NCBI RefSeq assembly: GCF_900177375.1
Contig: NZ_FWZU01000001.1
Location: 868,001 to 932,000, forward strand
Reading direction: 5' to 3'
Length of the DNA stretch: 64,000 bases
From: Desulfovibrio gilichinskyi
Lineage (GTDB): Bacteria > Desulfobacterota > Desulfovibrionia > Desulfovibrionales > Desulfovibrionaceae
Below the pieces are notes generated by a model. The model had not been told where the DNA came from and did no database searches. It worked only from the letters and a program-made list of their open reading frames with translations. The position numbers were made by a program, and so were the translations under genes. Shown piece after piece: positions 28,730 to 38,915 of this stretch (position 1 is the stretch's first letter; every line of letters begins with the position of its first letter).

Positions 28730-29674
28730 TTAACCGGCTTCGTAGAAGGGAGACATTTCATCCGGAAAACCCGGTTCCACACAACCAAGACATACAGCGT
28801 TCTCTACACACCAGTTAACGCCGCCGTTCCATTTGCGTTTATAGCAATCAGAATTAGCACTCGGGCCTTTACAGCCGAGCTCGTAGCGACAGTTTTCTTT
28901 GTCAGTAAAAACTTCTGCGTATGAATCCTCATCAAATTTTGGAAGATAAGGACAATTATCATGAATGTTTTGACCGAAGAACGGTGTAGGACGTCCGTTT
29001 GAATCCAGAATTTTAACAACTTCGCCAAGTCCGGCTTCAAGTCCATTCTCTTCAATCGCGTTGATAGCGAAAACAAGAGTTCCAATCATCCAGTCAGGAT
29101 GTGGAGGGCAACCGGGAACATTGACTACCGGAGTTTTAATTCCGTTATCCGCAAGGACTTTGGGAACTGAAGTAGCTTCGGTAACATTACCTGCAGCAGC
29201 AGGAATTCCGCCGTAAGCAGCACAAGTTCCGACATTTACAACAACAGCTGCATTTTTGGCCATCTCAAGAGTAGTTTCCAGCATGGTCTGCTCTTTGTGG
29301 TCGACTTCACCGAGAACGCAGTAGTGACCGTTTTCCGCCACCGGAACTGCTCCCTCGATGATTAAAATGTATTTACCCTTCTGCTCTTTGGCGACATCTG
29401 TCATGTGGCCCCAAGCCATTTCACCTTCCGAGCCCATAATGGTCGGGTGAAAATCAAGCGTAATCACATCCAGTAAAACCTTCGCAATGGAAGGATGCAC
29501 AGAATTAAGAAGTGAAACCGAACATCCGGTACAGCCCTGTCCCTGTATCCAGAACACATGCGGTACAAACTTCTCAAGTGCATGCACAATACTCGGGTTG
29601 AACATTTGGGAAACCCCAAAGCCAGCCACTGTTCCTGTGCACAATTTCACAAAATCTCGCCTGGTCAAACTCAT
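28730..29674 (-). CDS. hysB: periplasmic [NiFeSe] hydrogenase small subunit
   Basis: Electron-transfer subunit with Fe-S clusters. It has 314 residues and starts with a Tat signal, TRRDFVKLC, then a hydrophobic stretch ending near VHA. The proximal cluster begins with GQGCTGCSVSLL (C48 and C51), followed by VGTCAAYGG and VPGCPPHP. Distal clusters use the C-terminal Cys-rich part (HDNCPYL, CRYELGCKGP, NWCVENAVCLGC). The Tat signal would carry the folded HysAB pair to the periplasm. A strong AAGGAGG precedes the start. It is the first gene of hysB-hysA, behind a structured leader. Confidence 0.96.
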   Translation of the reverse strand: MSLTRRDFVKLCTGTVAGFGVSQMFNPSIVHALEKFVPHVFWIQGQGCTGCSVSLLNSVHPSIAKVLLDVITLDFHPTIMGSEGEMAWGHMTDVAKEQKGKYILIIEGAVPVAENGHYCVLGEVDHKEQTMLETTLEMAKNAAVVVNVGTCAAYGGIPAAAGNVTEATSVPKVLADNGIKTPVVNVPGCPPHPDWMIGTLVFAINAIEENGLEAGLGEVVKILDSNGRPTPFFGQNIHDNCPYLPKFDEDSYAEVFTDKENCRYELGCKGPSANSDCYKRKWNGGVNWCVENAVCLGCVEPGFPDEMSPFYEAG

Positions 29675-29702
29675 CCCTACCTCCTTGACAGTTGCCAGTG
29701 CT

Positions 29703-29757
29703 AGTAAGGAGCCGTCCTTACTTACTAAAAAATATAGCCACGCCGGCTATATTTTTT
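29703..29757 (-). promoter_or_regulatory. two-hairpin leader of hysBA, possible attenuator
   Basis: On the minus strand the upstream hairpin (29727-29757) has about 13 A/T-rich plus GGC/GCC pairs and ends in six T, like an intrinsic terminator. Right after it comes a second perfect hairpin, AGTAAGGA-CGGC-TCCTTACT (29703-29722), and then AAGGAGG and the hysB start. No gene lies upstream on this strand for the first to terminate, so a conditional leader structure is possible. A protein operator is the alternative. Confidence 0.5.
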
Positions 29758-29964
29758 AATGTCACATACACAGTCCAAAGTTTTACGTCAATAATTACCA
29801 ATATGAAATCGACTAACTCATCAGAAATATCTATACTATCGATAGGCTTGCTAAAACATACCAATGTTGCACGTTGAACAATCCACCTGTTTTCTGTTAG
29901 GGAACCAGAGGTAAACAGATTTTATATTTTTTTATGGTTTAATTAACGAACTAAAGGATACGTA

Positions 29965-31293
29965 ATGGCAAGAAACACAAGTCGAGTAATTCCGATCATA
30001 TTTTTACTTTTGATAGTAGGGATTCTCTGCGGAGGAGCGTATTTATTGTATAAAGATACAAACGCTCCGCAAATTACACTGACACCGGACAAAGGATTCA
30101 TTAATTTTACAACGCCTATCACCGTCAACATCACAGATGTTCAGTCAGGGATTAAAGCTGTAAAAATTGTTTTAACTCAAGGTGAAACAAAAACTACCCT
30201 TACCGAAAAAATTCTACCGAAAGAAACTTTTGAATATAATCAAGAGATTCTGATTACTAAAGATCAGATTAAACAAGGTAGTTTTGAAATTGCGACATGG
30301 GCCGTAGACAGCTCACTTGCCGGATTCGGCAGCGGGAATGCTATTATTGCCAGAGGTAACTACACTCTTGATACAATCGCACCCAAAATAACGGTTCAAA
30401 CAAGCACTCACAACCTGACTCAAGGCGGTTGTGCCTTAGTTATTTATTCGCTTGATGAAACGCCCGCAAAATCAGGAGTGGAGGCCGGCGAAGACTTTTT
30501 CCCCGGTTACAAACAGCCTAACGGCGAATATGCATGTCTTTTTGCTATGCCTTTTTATTCAGATGCAAAAACATTCAGCCCGAGACTGATAGTAGAAGAT
30601 GCTGCTAAAAACATAAGAACCAGCACCTTCTGGTATCATACGAACCCAAAAAGTTACCGTCACGATGACATTAACATCTCAGATCAATTCTTAAACGCAA
30701 AAATGCCTCAATTTGAAGCAGCCTTTCCTGGAGTTTCAGATCAGATTGAATTATTTTTGAGAGTTAATAGAGAATTACGTAAGACAAACAGAGCTGAACT
30801 TCGCAAGATAGGACTCGACACTTCTCCTGAATTTACATTCAAGGGAAACTTCCTCAGACTCCCAAATTCAGCAGCCAAAGCCGGATTCGGAGATCAGCGT
30901 ACTTACGTGCATAACGGTAAAAAAATAGATAATCAGACCCATCTGGGAATCGACCTTGCCAGCACGCGGCATGCCCCCATTCCGGCAGCCAATGCCGGAC
31001 GAGTTGTGACAGCAGCACATGATTTCGGAATATACGGCAATGCAGTCATAATCGATCACGGCTTAGGACTGCAGACTCTATACTCCCACCTCAGCCAGAT
31101 TGATGTTGCCGTCGGCGACATAGTCAAAAGGGGACAGATTATCGGTAAAACAGGTGCAACAGGCATGGCAGGCGGAGACCACCTGCACTTCGGAGTTCTG
31201 TGTTCCGGAATCCCGGTTAATCCTTATGAATGGTGGGATGACACATGGATAAAAAACAATATTACCAGTAAGCTTGATAACGAAAGCAAGTAA
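29965..31293 (+). CDS. membrane-anchored M23 family peptidase
   Basis: Cell-wall metallo-endopeptidase (LytM type), 442 residues. An N-terminal anchor spans about residues 10-30 (VIPIIFLLLIVGILCGGAYL). Beta-rich repeats follow, with an ITVNITDVQSGIKAVKI segment like a bacterial Ig-like fold. The C-terminal M23 domain keeps all metal and catalytic residues: HLGID (H326, D330), YSHLS (H375) and DHLHFG (H406, H408), so it should be active. It is monocistronic, divergent from hysB, and ends in a strong terminator. Confidence 0.9.
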   Translation: MARNTSRVIPIIFLLLIVGILCGGAYLLYKDTNAPQITLTPDKGFINFTTPITVNITDVQSGIKAVKIVLTQGETKTTLTEKILPKETFEYNQEILITKDQIKQGSFEIATWAVDSSLAGFGSGNAIIARGNYTLDTIAPKITVQTSTHNLTQGGCALVIYSLDETPAKSGVEAGEDFFPGYKQPNGEYACLFAMPFYSDAKTFSPRLIVEDAAKNIRTSTFWYHTNPKSYRHDDINISDQFLNAKMPQFEAAFPGVSDQIELFLRVNRELRKTNRAELRKIGLDTSPEFTFKGNFLRLPNSAAKAGFGDQRTYVHNGKKIDNQTHLGIDLASTRHAPIPAANAGRVVTAAHDFGIYGNAVIIDHGLGLQTLYSHLSQIDVAVGDIVKRGQIIGKTGATGMAGGDHLHFGVLCSGIPVNPYEWWDDTWIKNNITSKLDNESK

Positions 31294-31379
31294 TGATCTG
31301 TTAAAATCTTTGTATTAAAACTATCCGAATATTCAGGACATCCTGAAATAAGTTGGTAGTTTTATATTAGTTTACGACT

Positions 31380-31411
31380 AGGCTGTGAGGGTGACCTCGC
31401 AGCCTTTTTTT
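31380..31411 (+). terminator. terminator after the M23 peptidase gene
   Basis: Hairpin AGGCTG-T-GAGG / CCTC-G-CAGCCT with loop GTGA and then seven T. A separate 16-bp palindrome TTCAGGA-CA-TCCTGAA precedes it at 31332-31347. Confidence 0.9.
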
Positions 31412-31533
31412 ACATGCTCTGCCCTACCCTAAACCTTCAGAAAGTCCCTATGTCCCTATCCGCCTCAAACAATGCCACCTATATGTTCTGTATTTGTCAT
31501 TTTTGTATTATTAAGCTTTAATTATCTAACATC

Positions 31534-31562
31534 TTGACTATGCATTTCGTAAATTGTAAATA
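31534..31562 (+). promoter_or_regulatory. possible sigma-70 promoter of the 82-aa gene
   Basis: TTGACT at 31534-31539, a 17-bp spacer and TAAATA at 31557-31562, about 36 bp before the start. The -10 is weak. The rest of 31294-31597 holds only the terminator and palindrome described above. Confidence 0.4.
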
Positions 31563-31597
31563 TTTGTCAATATCAACAACTAAAGGAGACTTAAAAA

Positions 31598-31846
31598 ATG
31601 CAAAAAACGACATTAGAGAAAGTTTTTGAATACGCATCAATGCCTCTGCACGGAACACTGTCTCGCAAGCTTAGAAAACAGCTCAAAATTCAGATTAATG
31701 AAGGGGCTATTTATGAATCTGCAGTACTGTTTCTCGGTGAAGAATTTGTTCGCATAACGCAGGAAAAAGACGGAGAATCAATTAACACTTATTATAGTTG
31801 GGAAGACATAGGATCTGTCCGCACTTTCAGCCCTATTGAAAAATAA
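31598..31846 (+). CDS. hypothetical protein, 82 aa
   Basis: Small soluble protein with an AAAGGAG ribosome-binding site. It appears alpha/beta: LSRKLRKQLKIQINEGAIYE then SAVLFLGEEFVRITQEKDGE and an aromatic NTYYSWEDIG. No family recognised. It is monocistronic and converges with lon across a shared terminator. Confidence 0.75.
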   Translation: MQKTTLEKVFEYASMPLHGTLSRKLRKQLKIQINEGAIYESAVLFLGEEFVRITQEKDGESINTYYSWEDIGSVRTFSPIEK

Positions 31847-31900
31847 GAGTGCTCTTTGTTCATCTTAAAAAAAACAGCTGATCAAAAAATGTTCATAAAA

Positions 31901-31932
31901 AAAGGGTGCTCACCAATTGGTAAGCACCCTTT
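31901..31932. terminator. bidirectional terminator after lon
   Basis: Hairpin AAAGGGTGCT / AGCACCCTTT with a further ACCAATTGGT palindromic core, flanked by an A-tract that gives seven T on the minus strand. It ends lon and probably also the 82-aa gene. Confidence 0.85.
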
Positions 31933-31955
31933 AAATCTATTAAAAACACGCCGAA

Positions 31956-34409
31956 CTAGTGAGCAGAAGTCTGATACTCTTCTTTAACAAGAGTTAAGGC
32001 CACAGGGGTAATATTATTTTTACCTCTGAAAAGCTCTTCCGCAGTCAAGCTCTCAAGAGCGTGACTTAAAACTTGATCCATATTTTCAACCGGGAATATT
32101 TCCAGATCTTTTAAAATTGCATCCGGAACTTCCTTAAGATCTTTTTCATTTTCAGAAGGAATCAGAACTACTTTTGAAAGCCCTCTATGGGCAGCAAGAA
32201 GCTTCTCTCTCAGTCCGCCGATAGGCAGAACCCTTCCACGCAGTGTGATCTCTCCGGTCATGGCCAGATCGTGCCGTACCGGAACGTTCAAGAACGCTGA
32301 CGCCATCGCGGTGCAAAGAGTAATACCGGCTGAAGGTCCGTCTTTAGGAGTTGCTCCTTCAGGAACATGAACATGAATATCTATATGTTCATGAAAGTTC
32401 GGTTTAAGCCCGAACAGATCCGAGCGCGAACGAATGTATGAAAGAGCAGCCTGCGCAGACTCCTGCATAACTTCCCCAAGCTTACCGGTGATAACAACTT
32501 TACCTTTGCCGGGCATAAGGACAACTTCAACCATAAGCATTTCACCGCCGACCTGCGTATACGCAAGCCCTGTTGAAACACCTATAAGCGACTTTTCTTC
32601 ACTGGAACCATGACTGTATTTATGAACACCAAGTAACTTTGCAAGATTGTTCATGGTGACATGAATATTTTGAGACTTATCGTCTGCTTCAACAATTTTC
32701 ATTGCTGTTTTACGGCAGATTTTTGCAATCTCACGTTCAAGGCTTCGGACTCCGGCTTCCCTTGTATATGTGCGAACAATTTCAAGCATTGCGCTGTCGG
32801 AAACAGCAAGGTTTTCTAATTTCAACCCATGCTCTTCAATCTGTTTAGGCAGAAGGAAGTCCTTGGCAATCTGAGTCTTTTCAGTTTCAAGATACCCCGG
32901 CAGACGGATGATTTCCATTCTGTCCTGCAATGGACCGGGAATAGAATTCAAGTCATTAGCCGTTGTTATGAAAAAGACCTTTGACAGATCATAATCCAAG
33001 TCAAGGTAATGATCACTGAAAGTGCTGTTCTGTTCAGGGTCTAGCACTTCAAGCAATGCAGAAGATGGATCTCCTCTGAAATCCGTGCTCATTTTGTCTA
33101 CTTCATCAAGACAGATAACAGGGTTGCTGAATTTGCAACGCCTGAGTGAATGAATGATTTTACCCGGGAGCGCGCCTACATAAGTACGGCGATGCCCTCT
33201 GATTTCAGCTTCATCACGCACTCCGCCGAGAGACAGACGGACAAATTCACGATCCATAGCCCTTGCAATGGAACGGGCAATTGAGGTCTTACCTACTCCG
33301 GGAGGGCCTACAAAACAAAGAATAGGTCCTTTTATAGTTTCGACGAGAGACTGAACAGCCATATATTCGAGGATGCGTTCTTTTGGTTTTTCAAGACCGT
33401 AATGATCTTCATCCAAAATTCTGCGAGCCTCGGCAATATCGAGCTTAACAGATTTATACTCATTCCAAGGCAACTCCATAATCCAGTCAACATAGTTGCG
33501 TACAACTGTGTATTCGGCTGAGGAAGGAGCCATTTGGCGCAGTTTTTTAATTTCCTTACGAACACGTTCACGTGATTCATCTCCCATCTTTTTAGCATCA
33601 AGCTGTTCTTCAAGAGCTTGTGCTTCAGACTGCGGATCATCCTCACGTCCCATCTCTTTATTGATGGCTTTGAGTTGTTCGTTAAGATAGTATTCGCGCT
33701 GATTCTTCTCCATCTGCCCTTTTACGCGATTTTTAACACGCTTTTCAATGGACACGATTTCAATTTCGCCGAGCAAAAGCTCATACACAGCTTCAAGTCT
33801 CTTAATCGGATCTACCATTTCAAGAATAGTCTGTTTCTTGGTAAACTCGATTTTAAGATGAGGCATGATTGAATCAGCAAGTTTCCCCGCAGTTCTAATG
33901 GTCGAAATGGCCAGAATTGTTTCCGGAGCAAGTTTTTTATTAACTTTTCCAAAATTTTCCAGCGCGCCGTGAACTGACCGGACAAGAGCTTCGGTGACAT
34001 TTACATCAGCCGGAAGATCGTCAATCGTTTCAAGAGTGACCAAAGGGAAAACATCTTCAAAGGTGTCCCCGTCAGCCTTCGGGTCCCACTGCGCACGGTA
34101 AAGACCTTCAAAAAGGACTTTAATTGTGCCGTCAGGAAGCCTGAGCATCTGGAGAATTTTACTTACAGTACCTACTCTGAATAAATCTTCAGGTTCTGGC
34201 TTTTCTTTCTCTGGAAACTGCTGGGTTACAAGGAAAATCTTTTTATCATGTTCCGAAATAGCTTCTTCAATGGCTTTTATAGAAGCTTCGCGCCCTACAA
34301 AAAGGGGTACGATAGAACGCGGGAACATTACGACTTCCCGCAGTGACATCATTGGAAGAATATTTTTTTCGGCGGATTCGTTGCCACCTTCGAATATTGT
34401 GGACGACAT
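31956..34409 (-). CDS. lon: ATP-dependent protease Lon
   Basis: Hexameric AAA+ serine protease for damaged and regulatory proteins. It has 817 residues: N-terminal LON substrate domain ([20 protein letters not shown]), a helical linker, AAA module with Walker A GPPGVGKT at 368-375 and Walker B region ICLDEVDKM, and a C-terminal protease domain with the Ser-Lys dyad S693 (PKDGPSAG) and K736 (GGLREKLLA). It follows clpX in the same direction but is separated by its own start region and the clpX terminator. No HrcA (CIRCE) site was seen upstream. Confidence 0.97.
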   Translation of the reverse strand: MSSTIFEGGNESAEKNILPMMSLREVVMFPRSIVPLFVGREASIKAIEEAISEHDKKIFLVTQQFPEKEKPEPEDLFRVGTVSKILQMLRLPDGTIKVLFEGLYRAQWDPKADGDTFEDVFPLVTLETIDDLPADVNVTEALVRSVHGALENFGKVNKKLAPETILAISTIRTAGKLADSIMPHLKIEFTKKQTILEMVDPIKRLEAVYELLLGEIEIVSIEKRVKNRVKGQMEKNQREYYLNEQLKAINKEMGREDDPQSEAQALEEQLDAKKMGDESRERVRKEIKKLRQMAPSSAEYTVVRNYVDWIMELPWNEYKSVKLDIAEARRILDEDHYGLEKPKERILEYMAVQSLVETIKGPILCFVGPPGVGKTSIARSIARAMDREFVRLSLGGVRDEAEIRGHRRTYVGALPGKIIHSLRRCKFSNPVICLDEVDKMSTDFRGDPSSALLEVLDPEQNSTFSDHYLDLDYDLSKVFFITTANDLNSIPGPLQDRMEIIRLPGYLETEKTQIAKDFLLPKQIEEHGLKLENLAVSDSAMLEIVRTYTREAGVRSLEREIAKICRKTAMKIVEADDKSQNIHVTMNNLAKLLGVHKYSHGSSEEKSLIGVSTGLAYTQVGGEMLMVEVVLMPGKGKVVITGKLGEVMQESAQAALSYIRSRSDLFGLKPNFHEHIDIHVHVPEGATPKDGPSAGITLCTAMASAFLNVPVRHDLAMTGEITLRGRVLPIGGLREKLLAAHRGLSKVVLIPSENEKDLKEVPDAILKDLEIFPVENMDQVLSHALESLTAEELFRGKNNITPVALTLVKEEYQTSAH

Positions 34410-34588
34410 TTATCCTCCTGCTTTTAATCTGGAAAAGTTTTCGAATTTAACAATAACTCTGAGTAAGTGAAATAATACCCGCAATAGTTTTGTCAAATCC
34501 TGAAATGGATATTTGTTTCAATTTTAAAAAATAACAAAAAATAGGAATAAGATATAGAAAAATGATCAAGGCAGGCGAACTGAAAAAA

Positions 34589-34619
34589 AACGCCTCCAGT
34601 CTTATCGGCTGAAGGCGTT
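34589..34619 (-). terminator. terminator after clpX
   Basis: Hairpin AACGCCT-C-CAG / CTG-A-AGGCGTT followed by eight T on the minus strand, so lon has a separate promoter. Confidence 0.85.
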
Positions 34620-34626
34620 TGTAAGT

Positions 34627-35877
34627 TTATGCACTTTTTACTTCATTATGATAAATGAGCAAAGGTTCCATTCCTGTTTCAACAACACTTTTATTGATGA
34701 CACACTCTTTTACTCCGGTAAGAGAAGGAAGAATGTACATAATATCAAGCATGATCGATTCAAGAACATTTCTAAGTCCGCGGGCACCGGTCTTTCTTTT
34801 TACAGCCATGTGGGCAATGCTGTTAAGAGCATTTGATGTAAATGTCAGACGCACGCCATCCAGATCAAACATTTTTTTGTACTGTTTAATCAGTGCATTC
34901 TTAGGTTCCTGAAGGATGCGGATGAGATCCTCTTCAGTAAGCTCAGAAAGAGCGGTCTGAACAGGAATACGACCTACAAATTCAGGAATTAAACCGAATT
35001 TTACGAGGTCGGCAGGTTCTGACTTACGGAACATTTCGCTGACACCAAGTTCTTTTTTGGATTCAACTTTTGCACCGAAACCTATTCCTGATCCCTGCAA
35101 TCTCTGCTGTACAATCGTATCGAGTCCGATAAATGCACCGCCGAGAATAAACAGAATATTTGAAGTATCAAGTCTAATGAATTCCTGCTGAGGGTGCTTA
35201 CGGCCGCCCTTAGGAGGAATATTAGCTTCAGTTCCTTCAATTATTTTCAGTAATGCCTGCTGCACACCTTCACCGGAAACATCACGCGTAATAGACGGTC
35301 CATCACCTTTACGGGAAATTTTGTCTATTTCATCAATATAGATAATTCCGCGAGAAGCAGATTCGATATCATAGTCAGCATTCTGCAAAAGCTGAACAAG
35401 GATATTTTCTACGTCTTCACCGACATAGCCGGCTTCAGTGAGAGTTGTTGCATCTGCAATTGCAAAAGGAACTTTAAGAACCCTTGCAAGAGTCTGTGCA
35501 AGCAGAGTTTTACCTGAACCGGTAGGTCCGATCAAAAGGATGTTGCTTTTGTCTATTTCAACATCATCAGAACTGGACTTAGCATAGAAAACACGCTTGT
35601 AGTGGTTATGAACAGCAACAGCCAAAATCTTTTTAGCATGATCCTGTCCGATAACGTATTCATCAAGCAGTTTTTTAATTTCTTGTGGGGATAACAGGTT
35701 CCCTGCATCAAACTCCTCGCTGACTGCTTCCTGCGCCATGATGTCATTACAGAGCTGAACACATTCGTCACAGATATAAACATCAGGTCCGGCAATCAGT
35801 CTCTGAACCTCATCCTGAGATTTAGAACAAAAGGAGCAATGAAGGTCCTGTCCTGAACCTTTTTTATCTTTACTCAT
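34627..35877 (-). CDS. clpX: ATP-dependent Clp protease ATP-binding subunit ClpX
   Basis: AAA+ unfoldase partner of ClpP. It has 416 residues: an N-terminal zinc-binding domain with C14/C17 (HCSFC) and C36/C39 (ICDEC), Walker A GPTGSGKT at 117-124, Walker [10 protein letters not shown], and the ClpP-binding loop GIGFGA. It lies 6 bp after clpP, so the two are co-transcribed. ClpP here also serves the ClpA encoded at 3-5 kb. Confidence 0.97.
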   Translation of the reverse strand: MSKDKKGSGQDLHCSFCSKSQDEVQRLIAGPDVYICDECVQLCNDIMAQEAVSEEFDAGNLLSPQEIKKLLDEYVIGQDHAKKILAVAVHNHYKRVFYAKSSSDDVEIDKSNILLIGPTGSGKTLLAQTLARVLKVPFAIADATTLTEAGYVGEDVENILVQLLQNADYDIESASRGIIYIDEIDKISRKGDGPSITRDVSGEGVQQALLKIIEGTEANIPPKGGRKHPQQEFIRLDTSNILFILGGAFIGLDTIVQQRLQGSGIGFGAKVESKKELGVSEMFRKSEPADLVKFGLIPEFVGRIPVQTALSELTEEDLIRILQEPKNALIKQYKKMFDLDGVRLTFTSNALNSIAHMAVKRKTGARGLRNVLESIMLDIMYILPSLTGVKECVINKSVVETGMEPLLIYHNEVKSA

Positions 35878-35883
35878 CAGGAA

Positions 35884-36492
35884 TTAACCTTCCTTGGCTT
35901 CAAGATTTCCACGCGAAGTAAGAACCTTATCAATAAGTCCGTACTCAATAGCTTCTTCGGCAGACATGAAAAAGTCGCGATCTGTATCTCTTTTAATTTC
36001 ATCAAGAGTCTTACCTGTATTCTTAGCCATTATGCTGTTCAGGTTGTTCTTGATTCTAAGAAGTTCTTTGGTCTGAATTTCAATATCAGTAGCCTGTCCC
36101 TGTGCACCGCCGAGTGGCTGATGGATAAGGATACGGCTGTTCGGCAAAGAGTAACGACTGCCCTTTTCACCGGAACATAAAAGAAATGCACCCATGCTGG
36201 CGGCCTGCCCCATACAAAGGGTGGCTACAGGAGCTGAAATGTATTGCATGGTATCATAAATCGCCATACCGGCAGTAACAACCCCGCCAGGAGAATTAAT
36301 ATACATAAAAATTTCTTTTTCAGGATCTTCTGATTCTAAAAAAAGCAACTGAGCGCAAATAACACTTGCAACATGGTCGTCAATCGCGCTTCCGAGCATG
36401 ATAATTCTGTCTTTCAGAAGGCGTGAGTAAATATCGTAAGCGCGTTCAGAGCGTCCTGTGGTTTCAATAACAATAGGTATGGTTCCAGACAT
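35884..36492 (-). CDS. clpP: ATP-dependent Clp protease proteolytic subunit ClpP
   Basis: Serine peptidase that forms the double heptamer chamber. It has 202 residues. Catalytic triad: S99 in [10 protein letters not shown]124 in ILIHQPLGG, and D173 in RDTDRDFFM. The N-terminal axial loop [11 protein letters not shown] is typical of self-processing forms. A GGGAGA ribosome-binding site precedes the start. Tig lies upstream on the same strand, beyond a terminator. Confidence 0.97.
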   Translation of the reverse strand: MSGTIPIVIETTGRSERAYDIYSRLLKDRIIMLGSAIDDHVASVICAQLLFLESEDPEKEIFMYINSPGGVVTAGMAIYDTMQYISAPVATLCMGQAASMGAFLLCSGEKGSRYSLPNSRILIHQPLGGAQGQATDIEIQTKELLRIKNNLNSIMAKNTGKTLDEIKRDTDRDFFMSAEEAIEYGLIDKVLTSRGNLEAKEG

Positions 36493-36712
36493 CTATATCT
36501 CCCGAGAGAAGAAATGTAATATAATTAAAAAGGGTGAAATTCTCATAAGTGCGAACTAAACCACCCCTCATAAGGGCCATTTTTCCAAAGAACATTCTAA
36601 TCGTTTGAAAGTCTATGTTCAAGTATAAATCAGAGTAACTCCGACTTCGTCCTTTCTAGTTTAACTAGTTAACTAGATATACGATCATAGACAACCCTTT
36701 TCCCGGAAAAAT

Positions 36713-36752
36713 AAAAATGGCGACACGGTTGATAAACTGTGCCGCCATTTTT
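36713..36752 (-). terminator. terminator after tig
   Basis: Hairpin AAAAATGGCG-A-CAC / GTG-C-CGCCATTTTT followed by a T-rich tract on the minus strand, 23 bp past the tig stop. The 282-bp gap to clpP also contains a TAGTTAACTA palindrome near 36664 but no gene. Confidence 0.85.
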
Positions 36753-36774
36753 TGCTTATAAAAAAACTGAGATA

Positions 36775-38082
36775 TTAATTATCACCTTTTACTTCAGGTT
36801 CTACTTCAGTAACATTTGCGTTTTCGTAGATGAACTCAGCAGCTTTATCTGCAATAAGTCTATCTTTCAAAGGCATAATGAGATTGTGTTCTTCGTAGTA
36901 AGACTTAACAGAGCTGAAGTCCTGACGGGTCTGCTGAGCAATCTGGTGAAGAGCTCCTTCAACTTCCTGAGGTTCAACAGTGAGTTCTTCACGGTTGGCA
37001 ACATGAAGAAGGAAGATTTCAGTGCGGACACTTTCTTCTGCAAGAGGAGTCTGTTCTGCGCGAAGTTCATCCATGCTCTTACCGAGTGATTCAAAGCTGC
37101 GGCCTGAGCGTTCAGCACGGGTAATAACGTCTGCAACCATACGGTCGATGCGGTCGTTAAGAAGAGAAGGAGGAAGCGGAAAGTCAAGATCCTTAACAAT
37201 AGCGCTGATCAGTTTAGTAAGAGCTGCGCTCTTGCAAAGCTGTTTGCGGTTGGCAGTGTATGACTGTTTAATGATTTCACGCATTTTTTCAACTGAGTCG
37301 AAACCGCCGATTTTTTTGACAATGTCATCAGTCAGTTCAGGCATTTTGCGTTCTTTAACTGCGTGAACAGTAACTTTCATAGTAGCTGTTTTGTTTGCAA
37401 GATCAGCGTTTATGAAATCTTCAGGGAAAGTAATATCAGTCTGACCGGATTCGCCGGATTTGAGAGTCTTTACGAAATCTTCAAATTCCTGCAGGGAGTG
37501 GCCTTCACCGATAGGAAGGTCAAAGTTGTCTGCCTGAACACCGGGAATAGGTTCACCGTTCATTTCAGCGGAGAAAGTTACAGAAGCAAGTTCGCCGTCT
37601 TTTGCAGGGCGATCTTCTTCGATAGGCTCAATTTTAGCCATGTTCTGGAGAAGTCTTTTTTCAACATCTTTAAGTTCGCTTTCAGGAACTTCTGCGCGTT
37701 CTTCTTCAACAGCAAGTCCAAGGTATACAGGAGTATCAAATTCAGGAACAATTTCAAATTTGATAGTATAAGTGAAGTCTTCGCCTCTTACGAGTTCAGC
37801 AGCATCAACATCTATTTTAGAAACAGGAACAATCGACTGACCGTTCAGAATTTCATTGATCTGGTAATTGATCAGGTCAGTTGTAGCTTCGCCGACAATC
37901 TGTTTTTTGTATTTTGACTGAACAACAGAGGTAGGAACTTTGCCCTTTCTGAAACCCTTAATAGGTGTCTGCACTTTATAAAGCGCAATAGTGGCATCCA
38001 GTGCTGCGCCTACTTCTTCAGCGGCAACAGTAACCTTGACAGTTCTTTCTACCGGGGAAACTTCTTCAATATTAAAATCCAT
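36775..38082 (-). CDS. tig: trigger factor, ribosome-associated chaperone
   Basis: Binds the ribosome exit and holds nascent chains. Numbered from the start at 38082 (MDFNIEEVSP), which follows AGAAGGAGT, the protein has 435 residues; an in-frame start 66 nt upstream has no signal. Domains: ribosome-binding N-domain with GFRKGKVP (the signature loop), FKBP-type PPIase domain in the middle, and a long helical C-domain ending acidic (VTEVEPEVKGDN). The order tig - clpP - clpX - lon is the usual one in many bacteria. Confidence 0.95.
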   Translation of the reverse strand: MDFNIEEVSPVERTVKVTVAAEEVGAALDATIALYKVQTPIKGFRKGKVPTSVVQSKYKKQIVGEATTDLINYQINEILNGQSIVPVSKIDVDAAELVRGEDFTYTIKFEIVPEFDTPVYLGLAVEEERAEVPESELKDVEKRLLQNMAKIEPIEEDRPAKDGELASVTFSAEMNGEPIPGVQADNFDLPIGEGHSLQEFEDFVKTLKSGESGQTDITFPEDFINADLANKTATMKVTVHAVKERKMPELTDDIVKKIGGFDSVEKMREIIKQSYTANRKQLCKSAALTKLISAIVKDLDFPLPPSLLNDRIDRMVADVITRAERSGRSFESLGKSMDELRAEQTPLAEESVRTEIFLLHVANREELTVEPQEVEGALHQIAQQTRQDFSSVKSYYEEHNLIMPLKDRLIADKAAEFIYENANVTEVEPEVKGDN

Positions 38083-38296
38083 TGTATGTACTCCTTCTAA
38101 AATATATTCGCCGTGGTCGAAAAATACGACGGTTGTGTACGTAAGCAATGCTATAAAATTAGGTTAGTGAACCCTTTCACATTCGATAGCAAAAGAACTG
38201 GGATTATTTAGGCAGTTTCCATACAAAGTCAACCCCTGTTACGGTTTCGTTTAGGATTTAGGCTAAAATATATGGATAATTGATTTTGGAAAAAAT

Positions 38297-38334
38297 AAAA
38301 TTCCGGCAACCCCTTTCAGATTTACCGGAATTTT
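38297..38334 (-). terminator. terminator after the small TPR gene
   Basis: Perfect 10-bp stem AAAATTCCGG / CCGGAATTTT with a long loop, followed on the minus strand by a T-rich run; 21 bp past the stop. Confidence 0.75.
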
Positions 38335-38354
38335 ACGAAATAAGAAAACCTATT

Positions 38355-38666
38355 TTATGCAGCTATATCTTTTAAAGATTCAATTTTACCCTTCATTCGG
38401 GCAATTAATGCCGCCTGCCCTTTATGTGATGGATTTAAATAACTGATTGCAGTGCCATATGCCTGCACAGCGTCATTAATCCTGCCACTCATCTGATATA
38501 TTACCGACAAATTATTATACATTGTAGCCCGATGAATTTTGCGGGAATTGCAAGATGCAAGGTTGATAGCTTTTAAAATATTCTCTTCGGCTTTATCAAA
38601 ATCACCTTCATTACACGCTGCCATCCCTTCTCTGTTTAATTTCCATGCATTGCTGAATCCGCACAT
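38355..38666 (-). CDS. small TPR protein, 103 aa
   Basis: Soluble protein with about two tetratricopeptide repeats: NREGMAACNEGDFDKAEENI and ATMYNNLSVIYQMSGRINDA with YGTAISYLNP. TPR proteins mediate protein contacts; the partner is unknown. AAGGAG lies upstream of the start. It is monocistronic with its own terminator. The 249 bp to the next gene hold only its promoter region. Confidence 0.8.
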   Translation of the reverse strand: MCGFSNAWKLNREGMAACNEGDFDKAEENILKAINLASCNSRKIHRATMYNNLSVIYQMSGRINDAVQAYGTAISYLNPSHKGQAALIARMKGKIESLKDIAA

Positions 38667-38915
38667 AGTCTGCTCCTTAAAATATAATATCTTATTTAAT
38701 TCTATTAGTTAGCGTTTAATTTGCTCGAACAATAATCTTTATTTATTGAAATTGATTTTCATTGTCAATGTAATTTTACTTTAATTTTAAAAAGCTTCAA
38801 ACGATTAAGGTCGCCTCTTTAAATCAGATCATTATCCGACAATGATCTAAGTTCAAAAATCGCCTGTTAAATTAACATTGCTTATGATATGTAGTAAACA
38901 ATCATAGGAGTAATT

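Noticed and set aside
29848..29866. Sigma-54 promoter upstream of hysB
   Set aside because: A TGGTATG...GC arrangement is present on the minus strand, but the GG to GC spacing is one base too short for a functional -24/-12 element.
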